64,000 bases of DNA from Bradyrhizobium nivariense (GCF_029846715.1 NZ_JARVWW010000003.1:124001-188000), one strand, 5' to 3'. Positions 21,854 through 30,456 are shown, counted from the stretch's first letter. Numbers and translations are program-made. Notes: a model not told the origin generated them from the letters alone.

Positions 21854-22238
21854 GTGCAACTCCTATGGTTTCAAGACATCATCTCCTCGCACTTCAGCGG
21901 TCGGTCTTCTCGCGGAGTCGGTGATGCGAGGCGTTGCAGGCGCCCAATTCAGTTGCGCCGGCAACACCTGGCCTCAGGGGTTTTGGACCACCTGAGGCGA
22001 GCTCCAGCGGCCTTAGAACCGCGAGCCTCCACTGCCCCTTGCCCGTCTGTCGGGGAGGCGGGGAAATCAGTGTAATCCCGCCGGGAGCCGGCACCTTATG
22101 AGACTTTCGGCTCAATCAGCTCGATCCGAGGCTATTCCGTCCCAGGATAGGAGAAGCTCAGGGCGCACCTGCCGGTCTGTCATCAACGAACGGAAATGCC
22201 TCTCAAGCGTTGTGTGGGACGCCAACAAGGAACCCACC
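21854..22238. other. Intergenic region without a recognised gene
   Basis: It should hold the promoters of the divergent MHS transporter and DUF2171 genes. The only structure seen is a perfect 8-base inverted repeat, gcctcagg (21971-21978) and cctgaggc (21991-21998), with a 12-base spacer. Short open frames here have no protein-like features. Confidence 0.5.
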
Positions 22239-22473
22239 ATGCAGAACATCGCAGAACATATGGAAGTCATCGGCGCCGACGGCGTCCATGTCGGCACCGT
22301 CGACCGCGTCGAGGGCAACCGCATCAAGCTGACCAAGAAGGACAGCGGCGAGGGCAGCCACAAGGGGTCACCACCACTTCATCGACAAGGGCCTCGTCGC
22401 CGATGTCGAGGGCAACAAAGTCCGGTTGTCCGCCAAGGCGGACGTTGCCGTGACGATGGAAGAGGAAAAGTAG
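22239..22473 (+). pseudogene. DUF2171 small protein with a one-base frameshift
   Basis: From ATG 22239 the first ~42 codons match DUF2171 (MQNIAEHMEVIGADGVHVG then TVDRVEGNRIKLTKKDSGEG). A run of four G at 22364-22367 shifts the frame; dropping one G restores HHHFIDKGLVADVEGNKV and RLSAKADVAVTMEEEK and an intact 77-residue protein ending at TAG 22471-22473. Family role unknown; members are small soluble proteins often found in rhizobia near stress genes. Either a recent mutation or a homopolymer sequencing error. Confidence 0.75.
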
Positions 22474-22567
22474 GGCCGTTACGGTTCGTTCCTGATCTGT
22501 ACCGCTATTCGCCCGCCTGCACGTTCCGGTAGCTTCGGCTTTCGTTGCGTATCGGCGGGTGCAGGGA

Positions 22568-24847
22568 ATGGCGGAGCCGGGCCGGACGGTACGGTCGCAG
22601 GGGATCGCGGGGACTTGGCCCGCGGGCCGCACCGCGTCCGCGGGCGGCCTCGCACCTGCAGGCCTCGACCTCTGGACATCGCTGGCCGAGACCCTGCGCG
22701 CGTGGCTACGCGCCGAGGCTGGCGCTGGGCGGCTGTTGCCATGGGTGCCGGTCGCCTTCGGCGGCGGCATCGCACTCTACTTTGCCGCCGATCATGAGCC
22801 GGTGCTGTGGGTCGTTGCCACGACCGCCATCGCGCTCATGCTTGGCGCGGCTCTATTGCGGCGGAGCCGGCTGTTCGCCCCGGCGCTTCTGATCGCGGCG
22901 GTCGCGGCCGGCCTTGCCGTTGCGACCTGGAAGACAGCGCGCATCGCCCACCCGGTGCTGGCAAAGCCGCTCTATTCGGTGTCGTTGTCGGGCTTCGTCG
23001 AGGCCCGCGACATCCGCGAGCGCACCGACCGTTTCGTGTTGCGCGTCACCACGATGGAGGCGCAGCGCAGCGACATCAGGCTCGAGCGCGTGCGCCTGTC
23101 GGTCCGCAAGGGCACCGCGCCGGAGGTCGGCAGCTTCGTTCAGCTGAAGGCGCGACTGATGCCGCCGCTCGCGCCGGTACGGCCCGGCAGCTACGATTTC
23201 TCCCGCGACATGTTCTTCCAGGGCATCGGTGCCTCCGGTTTTGCAATGGGCGCAATCACGGTGGCGGCGCCGCCTGAGACCGGCGGCTTGCGGCTGCGTT
23301 ACGCGGCCTTCATGCAAGGCCTGCGCGATGCGATCGACGCGCGCATCCGCGCTACGCTCGATGGCGACAATCGCGCGATCGCGACCGCGCTGCTCACGGG
23401 GCGGCGCGATGCGATCACCACGCCCGTCAACGACGCGATGTTCATCTCAGGACTCGGACACGTACTCTCGATCTCCGGCTACCACATGGCGGTGGTTGCC
23501 GGTGTCGTGTTCTTCGCGGTGCGCGCCCTGCTCGCTCTGATCCCGGGGCTGGCGGCGGGCTTCGCCATCAAGAAATGGTCGGCGGCCGCGGCGCTGGTCG
23601 CCGCTGCGTTCTACCTGCTGCTGTCAGGCGCGGAGGTCGCAACACAAAGATCGTTCTTCATGACCGCGGTGGTGCTGATCGCGGTGATGGTCGATCGCCG
23701 CGCCATCACTTTCCGCACGCTTGCCGTGGCCGCGCTGATCGTGCTGGCGGTCGCGCCGGAGGCGCTGGTGCATCCGAGTTTTCAGATGTCGTTCGCTGCG
23801 ACGCTCGGGCTCGTCGCACTGGTGCAGATCGGCATGCCGAACCTGTTCGCGTCGCCGGATCATTCGGCGACCGCGCGCATTGCAATGTGGGGCGGCCGCG
23901 AGATCGCGATGCTGTTCATGGCTTCGCTGATCGCGGGACTTGCGACCACGCCCTATGCCGCCTTCCACTTCCACCGCGTCACGCCGTTCGGCGTGCTCGC
24001 CAATCTCGGCGCGATGCCGGTGGTCTCGGCGCTGGTAATGCCGGCGGGGCTGTTAGGGCTGCTTGCGGCTCCCTTCGGGCTCGACAGCGTGTTCTGGTGG
24101 CTGATGGGGATCGGCATCGACTGGATGGTTGCGGTGTCGCGCTGGGTCGCCGCATTGCCGGGCGCGGTCGGCCATATCCCGGCTTTCGGCATTGCACCTC
24201 TGATCGCGGCGAGCCTGGGGATCATCGTGCTGGGCCTGTTGCGCACGCCGTTACGCTGGTCCGGCGCCCTGGTGCTGCTGGCTGCGATCCTCTGGGGGCT
24301 GTCGGTGCGGCAGCCCGACATTCTGATTGCCGGGGATGGCCAGAGTGTCGCGGTCCGGGGCAGGGACGGACATCTGCATCTGATCAGGGCGAGCAAGGAC
24401 GGCTTTTTGCTCAAAGAGTGGTTAGCTGCCGACGCCGATCCGCGCGATGCCGGCAGCGCCTCGCTGGCCGACGGCGTGTCTTGCGACGAAGCCGGCTGCG
24501 TGACGCCGCTCGCCGACGGCAGGCTGGTCGCGCTGGCACTGCGCATCGACGCACTGGCGGACGATTGCAGCCGGGCCGCGCTGGTGGTGACGGCACGTCC
24601 CGCGCCGCCCGATTGCGCCGCGATGGTGGTCGATCGGCAGCGGCTCGCCAGCCAGAGCGCGCTGGCGCTGACGCAGCGTGGTGACGGTTTTGCGGTTCAG
24701 GCGGTGAGGGCGAGAGGCACGAGCCGCCCCTGGTTGCCGGCCGGCGCCGGCGCAGGTGATTTCGATGGCAGTCTTGCGCCGAAGACGGCCGCGCCCCGCA
24801 CCCGGGACGCAACGCCGGCGGAGACCGACTTGCAGGCCGAGGATTGA
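22568..24847 (+). CDS. comEC: ComEC/Rec2 family competence-type membrane protein
   Basis: About 759 residues. Residues ~50-110 hold membrane helices, followed by the DUF4131 region (ARDIRERTDRFVLRV...GTAPEVGSFVQLKARL) and the Competence domain (FISGLGHVLSISGYHMAVVA, LLSGAEVATQRSFFMTAVVL, HPSFQMSFAATLGLVAL). ComEC forms the inner-membrane channel for incoming single-stranded DNA. The C-terminal ~180 residues sit where other ComEC proteins carry a metallo-beta-lactamase domain, but no HxHxDH motif is visible. Start uncertain: ATG 22568 or GTG 22559. It is head-on to the lexA-side genes; comEC close to gltX and lexA is usual in relatives. Confidence 0.92.
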   Translation: MAEPGRTVRSQGIAGTWPAGRTASAGGLAPAGLDLWTSLAETLRAWLRAEAGAGRLLPWVPVAFGGGIALYFAADHEPVLWVVATTAIALMLGAALLRRSRLFAPALLIAAVAAGLAVATWKTARIAHPVLAKPLYSVSLSGFVEARDIRERTDRFVLRVTTMEAQRSDIRLERVRLSVRKGTAPEVGSFVQLKARLMPPLAPVRPGSYDFSRDMFFQGIGASGFAMGAITVAAPPETGGLRLRYAAFMQGLRDAIDARIRATLDGDNRAIATALLTGRRDAITTPVNDAMFISGLGHVLSISGYHMAVVAGVVFFAVRALLALIPGLAAGFAIKKWSAAAALVAAAFYLLLSGAEVATQRSFFMTAVVLIAVMVDRRAITFRTLAVAALIVLAVAPEALVHPSFQMSFAATLGLVALVQIGMPNLFASPDHSATARIAMWGGREIAMLFMASLIAGLATTPYAAFHFHRVTPFGVLANLGAMPVVSALVMPAGLLGLLAAPFGLDSVFWWLMGIGIDWMVAVSRWVAALPGAVGHIPAFGIAPLIAASLGIIVLGLLRTPLRWSGALVLLAAILWGLSVRQPDILIAGDGQSVAVRGRDGHLHLIRASKDGFLLKEWLAADADPRDAGSASLADGVSCDEAGCVTPLADGRLVALALRIDALADDCSRAALVVTARPAPPDCAAMVVDRQRLASQSALALTQRGDGFAVQAVRARGTSRPWLPAGAGAGDFDGSLAPKTAAPRTRDATPAETDLQAED

Positions 24848-24858
24848 GCGGATCGGCC

Positions 24859-24944
24859 AGAGCATCTTCGGCTCCGATTGAATCAGAACCGAAGCTCTGG
24901 ATTCTGACGCGTTTTCTTCACGCGAACCGGTATCCACTTCGCTC
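24859..24944. repeat. Composite dispersed intergenic repeat
   Basis: First part 24859-24898 is a near-palindrome, agagcatcttcggctccgat facing atcagaaccgaagctct. Second part 24906-24944 contains gacgcgttttcttcacgcga and ccggtatccacttcgctc, another hairpin. Both parts together are a familiar dispersed repeat of Bradyrhizobium intergenic regions. It lies between the convergent comEC and triple-GAF genes and probably ends both transcripts. Confidence 0.7.
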
Positions 24945-24945
24945 T

Positions 24946-25887
24946 CTAGAGATACCAGGCCAGCACGGCGTCGAGCCCGGAATTGCCGATGACCGGCAGG
25001 GCCACCATCCGGCTCAGTCCGGATGCGCGGGCCTCAAGGCCGGCGACCGAGCCGTCATGCGCGAGCTCATCGTTGAGCGCGGGCATGCCGGTGGCCCAGG
25101 CCCCGCCGATGCTGCCTTCGCCCCTGGCGATGGATTTCGTCGCATAGAGCGCGGCAAGGTCGGTCTGCGCACTGCAATCGCCGGCGCGAAACACCAGCGC
25201 CGAGCGGATCTGGTTCGGGACCCAGATCTCGAAGCGTCGCGCAATCGGCGTGGCCTGCGCCGAGAGGAATGTCAGGACCCAGGTCTGGTCCGTGCCGGTC
25301 CGATAGGGCACGCCCACGCCGAGATTGATCCCGACCTTGGCCGCGTCCTCCCAGCGCAGGAAGCTCCTGGCGTCGTGCAGGTCCTTGATGATCAGCGGCA
25401 GGCCCGCCTTCCAGGTGCGTCCAGGCAGGCCAAAGCCGCGAGGAAATTTGGTGTGGCGAGAGTTGAACTCGAACATATCGGCGGTGCCGTAATAGCCGTC
25501 GACGAGCCCCATCTCGTGGGAGACATCAGGGTCGTTGTGCCAGAGCTCGATCGCGCCGACATGCGCTTTGCCGTCGCCGCAGAACAGCACGATGACGGCC
25601 TGGAGGAATTCGCCTGCAAACACCGGTACCGCGACGCCGCAGGTGAGGCCGGCTACGAGCGCCTGATCGGTCCGTTTGAAATAGGAATTGGCGAATCTGG
25701 TGAGGATTTCGGGGTGGCCCGAGGCCCAGGCCTTGCCCGGAAGTCCCTCGTCATATCCGAAGTGCAACTCTTCGCTGACGGCCTTGAACGCGGACAGCCC
25801 TTCGCCGTAGAGGCCGCCACCAAATTCCAGCCGCATGCGCGTCCGGTCGGGTACCCAGAGTTCAACGACGCGAAGGAAGGTTTTCAT
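24946..25887 (-). CDS. Protein made of three tandem GAF-like domains
   Basis: 313 residues from ATG 25887, no signal peptide and no output domain. Three homologous units cover the whole chain: residues ~7-110, 112-217 and 218-313. Each starts with an (E/I)LW or EIW strand (VVELWVPD, AIELWHND, RFEIWVPN), carries a GLPGKAW / GLPGRTW / GSIGGAW motif followed by xxGxP, and ends in a hydrophobic hairpin (CGVAVPVFAG, LGVGVPYRTG, MVALPVIGN). The motif tryptophans are residues 54, 159 and 264, exactly 105 apart. The GxxGxxWxxGxP pattern is that of GAF sensor domains. It may bind a small ligand or another protein; no function is known to me. Longer in-frame starts upstream look non-coding. Confidence 0.8.
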   Translation of the reverse strand: MKTFLRVVELWVPDRTRMRLEFGGGLYGEGLSAFKAVSEELHFGYDEGLPGKAWASGHPEILTRFANSYFKRTDQALVAGLTCGVAVPVFAGEFLQAVIVLFCGDGKAHVGAIELWHNDPDVSHEMGLVDGYYGTADMFEFNSRHTKFPRGFGLPGRTWKAGLPLIIKDLHDARSFLRWEDAAKVGINLGVGVPYRTGTDQTWVLTFLSAQATPIARRFEIWVPNQIRSALVFRAGDCSAQTDLAALYATKSIARGEGSIGGAWATGMPALNDELAHDGSVAGLEARASGLSRMVALPVIGNSGLDAVLAWYL

Positions 25888-26112
25888 CGAGCGTGTCCGC
25901 CGTCTCAAGCCCTTGACAGCATCGGTCATTTGGCTGCGAAGCGGACGTTCATAATTCAGGCAGGGCGGCTCAAACTTCGTGCTGCGCAGAGGCGCAGCGG
26001 CTTGATCAATCCGATCGGATTTCGCTGGACGCGACCGCACCATCTCGCCGGCCACGGCCGGCGATGGCAATTCAATCCTGGCCTCCAACCTCTCGGCCGG
26101 AGGGCGGCTGTG

Positions 26113-26547
26113 TCAGCCGATCGGCAGGCGGGTGACCGTCGGCTGCCTGTCGGCGATGATCTCCGGCTTGTGCTCGCGATCAGTGACCGGCTGGGTCACC
26201 GGCAGTTGCAGCACGGTTGCCTGCTGGCCCTCGACGAGCTGAGTCACCAGCACGTATTTGCCGTCGGGGAATTCAATCGCGTCATGATGGCGGTCGGGAA
26301 TGTGCGGATCGATCTTGCCGAACTTGCCGACGCGGGAATTGATGGTACGCGTCCAGATCCAGCGATTGTCGTAGCGGACGTTGTCGGTGAAGGCGAGCTC
26401 CGTTCCCGGCAGCAGGCAGACGGCCACGGTCGGATCGGCTGCGGACGCAAAACCACGCGTCGAGGTGCCGCGGAAGCTTGTCGTGACGATCGTCTCGCCG
26501 ACTTCGGCGGGACGCGACGCGACGGCATGCAGGCTGTAGTCACACAT
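26113..26547 (-). CDS. Conserved hypothetical protein, 144 residues
   Basis: ATG 26547 with aggagc seven bases upstream; begins MCDYSLHAVASRPAEVGET. The central part is rich in charged and aromatic residues (DNRWIWTRTINSRVGKFG, HHDAIEFPDGKYVLVTQL), suggesting a small beta-rich soluble fold. No signal peptide or membrane helix. I recognise it only as a type of short protein common in Bradyrhizobium; no domain or reaction can be named. Confidence 0.75.
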   Translation of the reverse strand: MCDYSLHAVASRPAEVGETIVTTSFRGTSTRGFASAADPTVAVCLLPGTELAFTDNVRYDNRWIWTRTINSRVGKFGKIDPHIPDRHHDAIEFPDGKYVLVTQLVEGQQATVLQLPVTQPVTDREHKPEIIADRQPTVTRLPIG

Positions 26548-26726
26548 CGGGTGCTCCTCAGGCTGGGATAGCGCCCGCGTCTCTTATCGAGGCGCAGGCC
26601 TCTATCAGAGTGGAAACACGCAAAACTCTACTTGGTTGTGGGCAAATCTGCGGCTGGTTTCCGCAAGCCGCGATCACATTATCTTTTAGGAACAAAGGCT
26701 GCTGCGATGCATTCGGGAGGCGCGTG

Positions 26727-26927
26727 TCAACGCCCTGCGGACGCCGACCAGCCCGAATATTGCCAGCCTGGCTGCGACGGTTGCGCGATCGCATTCCGCG
26801 CGTTGCGGACTTGATCGCTGACCGCTGTTTCCTTGCGGACATGGTGACGCGATTGTGCGGCAAATGCTGGCGACGCTGATGCTGCGATCAGCGCCGCCGC
26901 AACTGTGCTCAGAATGATTTTGCGCAT
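26727..26927 (-). CDS. Small secreted protein of 66 residues
   Basis: ATG 26927 with a strong gaggaga ribosome site. Residues 1-23 (MRKIILSTVAAALIAASASP plus AFA) form a clear signal peptide with an AFA cleavage motif. The mature ~43 residues are basic and hydrophilic, with HHVRKE near the start and PGWQYSGWSAS near the end. No family recognised. Monocistronic between the 26113 gene and lexA. Confidence 0.65.
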   Translation of the reverse strand: MRKIILSTVAAALIAASASPAFAAQSRHHVRKETAVSDQVRNARNAIAQPSQPGWQYSGWSASAGR

Positions 26928-27107
26928 GACTTCTCCTCGAACCTGAAGGCCGCGAAGCCCCTGGGTGCTTCGTGCGGCGTATCGAGGATCTAGCGCCGGA
27001 GGTGGGCCCGGATAATCTGTGCAGAACCAGAAAGACTATCCAGCCCGAGCGGACAATGATCCGCTCCAATCTCTGATCGGGCTGCCGATCGGAAGCGCGC
27101 GCGGCGC

Positions 27108-27139
27108 CAAGGACTCCCGGTATCAAGGACTCCCGGTAT
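27108..27139. repeat. Perfect tandem 16-base duplication at the lexA 3' end
   Basis: The unit caaggactcccggtat occurs twice without gap (27108-27123, 27124-27139). The second copy reaches into the lexA stop codon. It is partly similar to the last lexA codons (gtacttccggta), so it may have arisen by slippage there. Confidence 0.8.
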
Positions 27140-27840
27140 CAGTACTTCCGGTACAGCCCGATCAGCTTGCCCTGAATCTTCACCCGGTTCGGCGGCAGGA
27201 TACGCACCTCATAGGCCGCGTTGGCGGGCTCGAGCGCGATCGAGGCGCCGCGGCGGCGGAAGCGCTTGAGGGTCGCTTCCTCGTCGTCGATCAGCGCCAC
27301 CACGATGTCGCCGGTATCGGCGCTCTCGTTGCGCTGGATCAGCGCCATGTCGCCGTCGAGGATGCCGGCCTCGACCATGGAATCGCCGCGCACTTCGAGC
27401 GCGTAGTGCTCGCCCGAGCCGAGCATGTCGGGCGGTACGCTGATAGTGTGGCTGCGGGTCTGCAACGCCTCGATCGGCGTGCCGGCCGCGATGCGGCCCA
27501 TCACCGGCACCGCAACGGGACGCTCGCCCTCGTCCGCAGACAGGCTGGAGCTCGCGCGCACCTTGCCGAGATTGCCCTCGATGACGCTCGGCGTGAAGCC
27601 GCGGCGGCTGCCGGCGGCTGCCTGGAGCTCGGGCAGCTTGATGACTTCAATCGCACGGGCGCGGTTGGGCAGGCGCCGGATGAAGCCGCGCTCCTCGAGC
27701 GCCGTGATCAGGCGATGGATACCCGACTTCGAGCGCAGGTCGAGCGCATCCTTCATCTCGTCGAAGGAAGGGGGCACGCCGCTTTCCTTCAGACGTTCAT
27801 TGATGAACCGCAGAAGCTCGTATTGTTTGCGCGTTAACAT
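27139..27840 (-). CDS. lexA: SOS repressor LexA
   Basis: 233 residues from ATG 27840 ([17 protein letters not shown]). Winged helix DNA-binding domain in residues 1-70 ([20 protein letters not shown]), linker, then S24 peptidase domain. Self-cleavage Ala-Gly is in [11 protein letters not shown], the catalytic serine in [11 protein letters not shown] and the catalytic lysine in EATLKRF. It represses SOS genes and is cleaved with RecA-ssDNA help. A GTTC-N7-GTTC box ~100 bases upstream indicates autoregulation. It lies downstream of moeA on the same strand, as in relatives. Confidence 0.97.
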   Translation of the reverse strand: MLTRKQYELLRFINERLKESGVPPSFDEMKDALDLRSKSGIHRLITALEERGFIRRLPNRARAIEVIKLPELQAAAGSRRGFTPSVIEGNLGKVRASSSLSADEGERPVAVPVMGRIAAGTPIEALQTRSHTISVPPDMLGSGEHYALEVRGDSMVEAGILDGDMALIQRNESADTGDIVVALIDDEEATLKRFRRRGASIALEPANAAYEVRILPPNRVKIQGKLIGLYRKY

Positions 27841-27940
27841 CTCGACCAAAGTCCCCCGATTGATGCCGTTCGATTCCGAGACGCTGAATTCAGCAATAAG
27901 CCGCTACACGCTCGAAACAAATCATGAACGGACACTATAT

Positions 27941-27955
27941 GTTCGATATGTGTTC
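27941..27955 (-). promoter_or_regulatory. LexA box (GTTC-N7-GTTC)
   Basis: gttc-gatatgt-gttc, the directly repeated SOS box known for alphaproteobacterial LexA, about 100 bases upstream of the lexA ATG in the moeA-lexA gap. A further GAAC lies 11 bases to its left. Confidence 0.75.
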
Positions 27956-28016
27956 CGCAACTGCTTAATTTACCGTGAACAGAGCGAAGTTCGCGGAACC
28001 CGCATTGTCGAGGCAC

Positions 28017-29228
28017 TCAGACGGGGAGCCGCAACACCTCGCAGGGCGTGCCGGCTTCAGCCTTCGGCGCGAACGGTGCGCGCACGAGAAGTACCTGTGC
28101 CGCAGCGAGATTCGCAAGCAGCGAAGAGTCCTGATGACTGACGGGAAGGGCGATGCGCGTGCCGTCGTCGCGCTCCTCCAGGCGCGCGCGCAGATAGTCC
28201 TCGCGCTGGTCGTTGGCGCCGACGTCGCGGCCGAGCACGGCGCGCTCACGGCGATGGTGAATCACCGAACGGCCCGACAGGGCGCGAATCAGCGGCACCA
28301 TGAACAGGAAGGCGCATACATAGGACGACACGGGATTGCCCGGCAGGCCGATCACGCCCATGGCGCCGAGCCGTCCATGCATCATCGGCTTGCCCGGCCG
28401 CATCGCGATCTTCCAGAACGCCATCGCGATACCTTCGTCCCTCAGCGCCTGCTGGACCAGATCGTGGTCGCCGACCGATGCGCCGCCGGTCGTGATCAGG
28501 ATGTCGGCGCCGCTCTCGCGGGCGCGGCGGATGCCGGCGGTGGTGGCCTCCAGTGTGTCGGCGGCAATACCGAGGTCGATGGTCTCGGCGCCCTCGCTGC
28601 GGGCGAGCGCATGCAGGGCGTAGCCGTTGGAATAGACGATCTGGCCGTGACCAGGCGTGGCGCCCGGCATCACCAGCTCGTCGCCGGTGGCGAGAATCGC
28701 GACCTTCGGACGCCGGCAAACGGCAAGGTGCGGATGATTCATCCCGGCGGCGAGCGCGAGGTCACGCTCGGTGAGACGGATTCCCGTGCGCAGGAGCACG
28801 TCGCCCTCGCGGAAATCGACGCCGGCGGGCCGGATGTGCCGTCCTGCGATCGCGGCTTCCTTGATCGTGATGCGGTTGCCGTCAGCGACCGTGTCCTCCT
28901 GGATCACGACGGCGTTGGCGCCGTCGGGAACGACGCCGCCGGTGAAGATCCGCACGGCCTCGCCGGCGCCGACCGTTCCCGCGAACGGCCGACCCGCTGC
29001 GACCTCGCCGATGACGGTGAGCTTCGAATCGATCGTCGCGGCGTCAGCTGCGCGCACGGCGTAGCCGTCCATCGCCGACATCGCCTGCGGCGGCTGCGTA
29101 CGCCGCGCTGCGACGTCGCGCGCGAGCACGCGATGGTAGGCTTCGTCGAGGGAAACCATCTCTTCGGGCAGCGGCTCTGCACTCGCCAGCACCGCGGCAA
29201 GCGCGTCAGAAACCGGCATCAAGGCCAC
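28017..29228 (-). CDS. moeA: Molybdopterin molybdenumtransferase MoeA
   Basis: Inserts molybdate into adenylylated molybdopterin, the last step of Moco synthesis. 403 residues with MoeA domain order: N-terminal domains I/II (MSAMDGYAVRAADA, VRIFTGGVVPDGANAVV), the MoCF-binding domain III (ILATGDELV, ILITTGGASVGDHD, GKPMMHGRLG, GLPGNPVSS) and C-terminal domain IV. GTG 29228 is preferred to ATG 29219 because caggag lies nine bases before it. In relatives moeA follows trpD-trpC-moaC; here 12.4 kb of other genes separate moeA from moaC. Confidence 0.95.
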   Translation of the reverse strand: MALMPVSDALAAVLASAEPLPEEMVSLDEAYHRVLARDVAARRTQPPQAMSAMDGYAVRAADAATIDSKLTVIGEVAAGRPFAGTVGAGEAVRIFTGGVVPDGANAVVIQEDTVADGNRITIKEAAIAGRHIRPAGVDFREGDVLLRTGIRLTERDLALAAGMNHPHLAVCRRPKVAILATGDELVMPGATPGHGQIVYSNGYALHALARSEGAETIDLGIAADTLEATTAGIRRARESGADILITTGGASVGDHDLVQQALRDEGIAMAFWKIAMRPGKPMMHGRLGAMGVIGLPGNPVSSYVCAFLFMVPLIRALSGRSVIHHRRERAVLGRDVGANDQREDYLRARLEERDDGTRIALPVSHQDSSLLANLAAAQVLLVRAPFAPKAEAGTPCEVLRLPV

Positions 29229-29359
29229 GGCGAAAACTCCTGCTCGGCACGTTCGGGCGAATGTTCCGCAAGTCTTCTAGCCGAGCGCGGGCGCAGAGGC
29301 AAAAACAGCTGAGAGGGCGCAATTCATCCCGCTGCTTCACATTGTTCTGGAAGGCATGA

Positions 29360-29452
29360 TCAAGTCCGGCGAGGCATGGTCCAGAGAACGAGGCAGATCG
29401 GCAGAAGAGTGGCCATGGTAAAAACGAGAATGACGAGCGCCACGGCCAGCAT
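29360..29452 (-). CDS. Possible 30-residue membrane miniprotein
   Basis: ATG 29452 lies four bases after the stop of the 92-residue gene upstream, with gagag as a weak ribosome site. The product MLAVALVILVFTMATLLPIC, then LVLWTMPRRT, is a single hydrophobic helix with a basic C-terminus, the typical look of small membrane proteins. It rests only on composition and tight spacing. Confidence 0.35.
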   Translation of the reverse strand: MLAVALVILVFTMATLLPICLVLWTMPRRT

Positions 29453-29455
29453 CGA

Positions 29456-29734
29456 TCAGCTCTCTATCTGCCCGGGACTTACGTCGGGCGCTTTCGGCCC
29501 TTGATCCTTGTCGGGGAGCGGATCGGCCCGGGATTTCAGGTCGGCGGCCTTGCTCACAAGCTTGGCCGAAAGGTCCGAGTCTGAAGTTGTCCTGGCGAAT
29601 TCAAGAAGAAGAGATGCCTGCTTGGTGAGGTAGGTTTTGCCCAACACGATGATGCGTCCGTCCGTAGAGATCCCAACGGACTCTAGAGTCCGGAACCCGG
29701 TATTCCGTTCCCGGAACTCTGTATAAAAATGCAC
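29456..29734 (-). CDS. Hypothetical protein, 92 residues
   Basis: GTG start at 29734. Residues 20-40 form a short strand pair (VGISTDGRIIVLGKTY) and residues 40-75 an amphipathic helix (ASLLLEFARTTSDSDLSAKL then VSKAADLKSRAD), followed by a Pro/Asp-rich tail. Short proteins with this helix pattern are frequent in Bradyrhizobium, but I know no function. No signal peptide. The possible membrane miniprotein at 29360-29452 follows at once. Confidence 0.5.
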   Translation of the reverse strand: MHFYTEFRERNTGFRTLESVGISTDGRIIVLGKTYLTKQASLLLEFARTTSDSDLSAKLVSKAADLKSRADPLPDKDQGPKAPDVSPGQIES

Positions 29735-29815
29735 AAAGTGATCGGGTTCCTCAGCTTCTTCAAAATTAGTTCCGACGGGGCCGTGCCTCCTGGGTCTCGC
29801 GACGGCGGATTGTCG

Positions 29816-30448
29816 TCAGATACCCAATGCCTTCAATGCGTTCCCGACGTCACGTGGCGAGGTCACATGGACCGCCGTCAAGCCGCGCGCCCGCGCTCCC
29901 TCGATGTTTTCAGCAAGATCGTCGAAGAACACGATACGCCCGGCGGGTACGCCGATCGCAGCGATCACGTGGTCGAAGGCCTCGGCATCCGGCTTGCGCA
30001 GGCCGATGCTGGACGACAAATACAGCTCGCGGAAATGGCCGAGGAGATCGGCATATTCCTGCGAGAAATAGTCCACGTGCGGCCGGTTGGTGTTGGAGAA
30101 GGCGTAGAGCGGCATCTGCTTCGCCGCCCGCGGCAACAGCTCGGCGATGTCAGGCATTTCGCCGGCGAAGATCGCGTTCCAGCCTTCCAGGAACTGCGCG
30201 TCCGAAATGCCGATTCCGAGCGAGGCTCGCAATGAGGCGAAATAGTCCTCGTCGCTGATCTTGCCGACCTCATGCAGCCGATAGGCTTCGCTGTCCCGCA
30301 CATAGCGCGCGACGATGGATTCTGGCTTGCAGCCGGCATGTCCCGCCCAGCAGGCGATCGCCTTGGAGAAATCGATATCGAGCACCACGCGGCCGAGATC
30401 GAACAGAAGCGCATCCGCGCTGCCGGGAGAGAGCGATGTCACCTGCAT
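29816..30448 (-). CDS. HAD superfamily (subfamily IA) hydrolase
   Basis: 210 residues from ATG 30448. Motif I is LLFDLGRVVLDIDF (nucleophile Asp in FDLG), motif II the serine in YAFSNTN, motif III the lysine in GLRKPDAEAF, motif IV FFDDLAENIEGAR. The helical cap between motifs I and II fits subfamily IA, as in YihX-like phosphatases that act on sugar phosphates, or haloacid dehalogenases. Substrate unknown. It is eight bases downstream of the hydroxy-acid oxidase gene; the product of that oxidation pathway could be its substrate, but this is inference. The longer open frame upstream is a shadow of the oxidase. Confidence 0.88.
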   Translation of the reverse strand: MQVTSLSPGSADALLFDLGRVVLDIDFSKAIACWAGHAGCKPESIVARYVRDSEAYRLHEVGKISDEDYFASLRASLGIGISDAQFLEGWNAIFAGEMPDIAELLPRAAKQMPLYAFSNTNRPHVDYFSQEYADLLGHFRELYLSSSIGLRKPDAEAFDHVIAAIGVPAGRIVFFDDLAENIEGARARGLTAVHVTSPRDVGNALKALGI

Positions 30449-30456
30449 CCTTTCAC

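Noticed and set aside
27841-28016. Molybdenum cofactor riboswitch near moeA or moaC
   Set aside because: No long structured leader precedes either gene; moeA has only a ribosome site and moaC starts one base from trpC.
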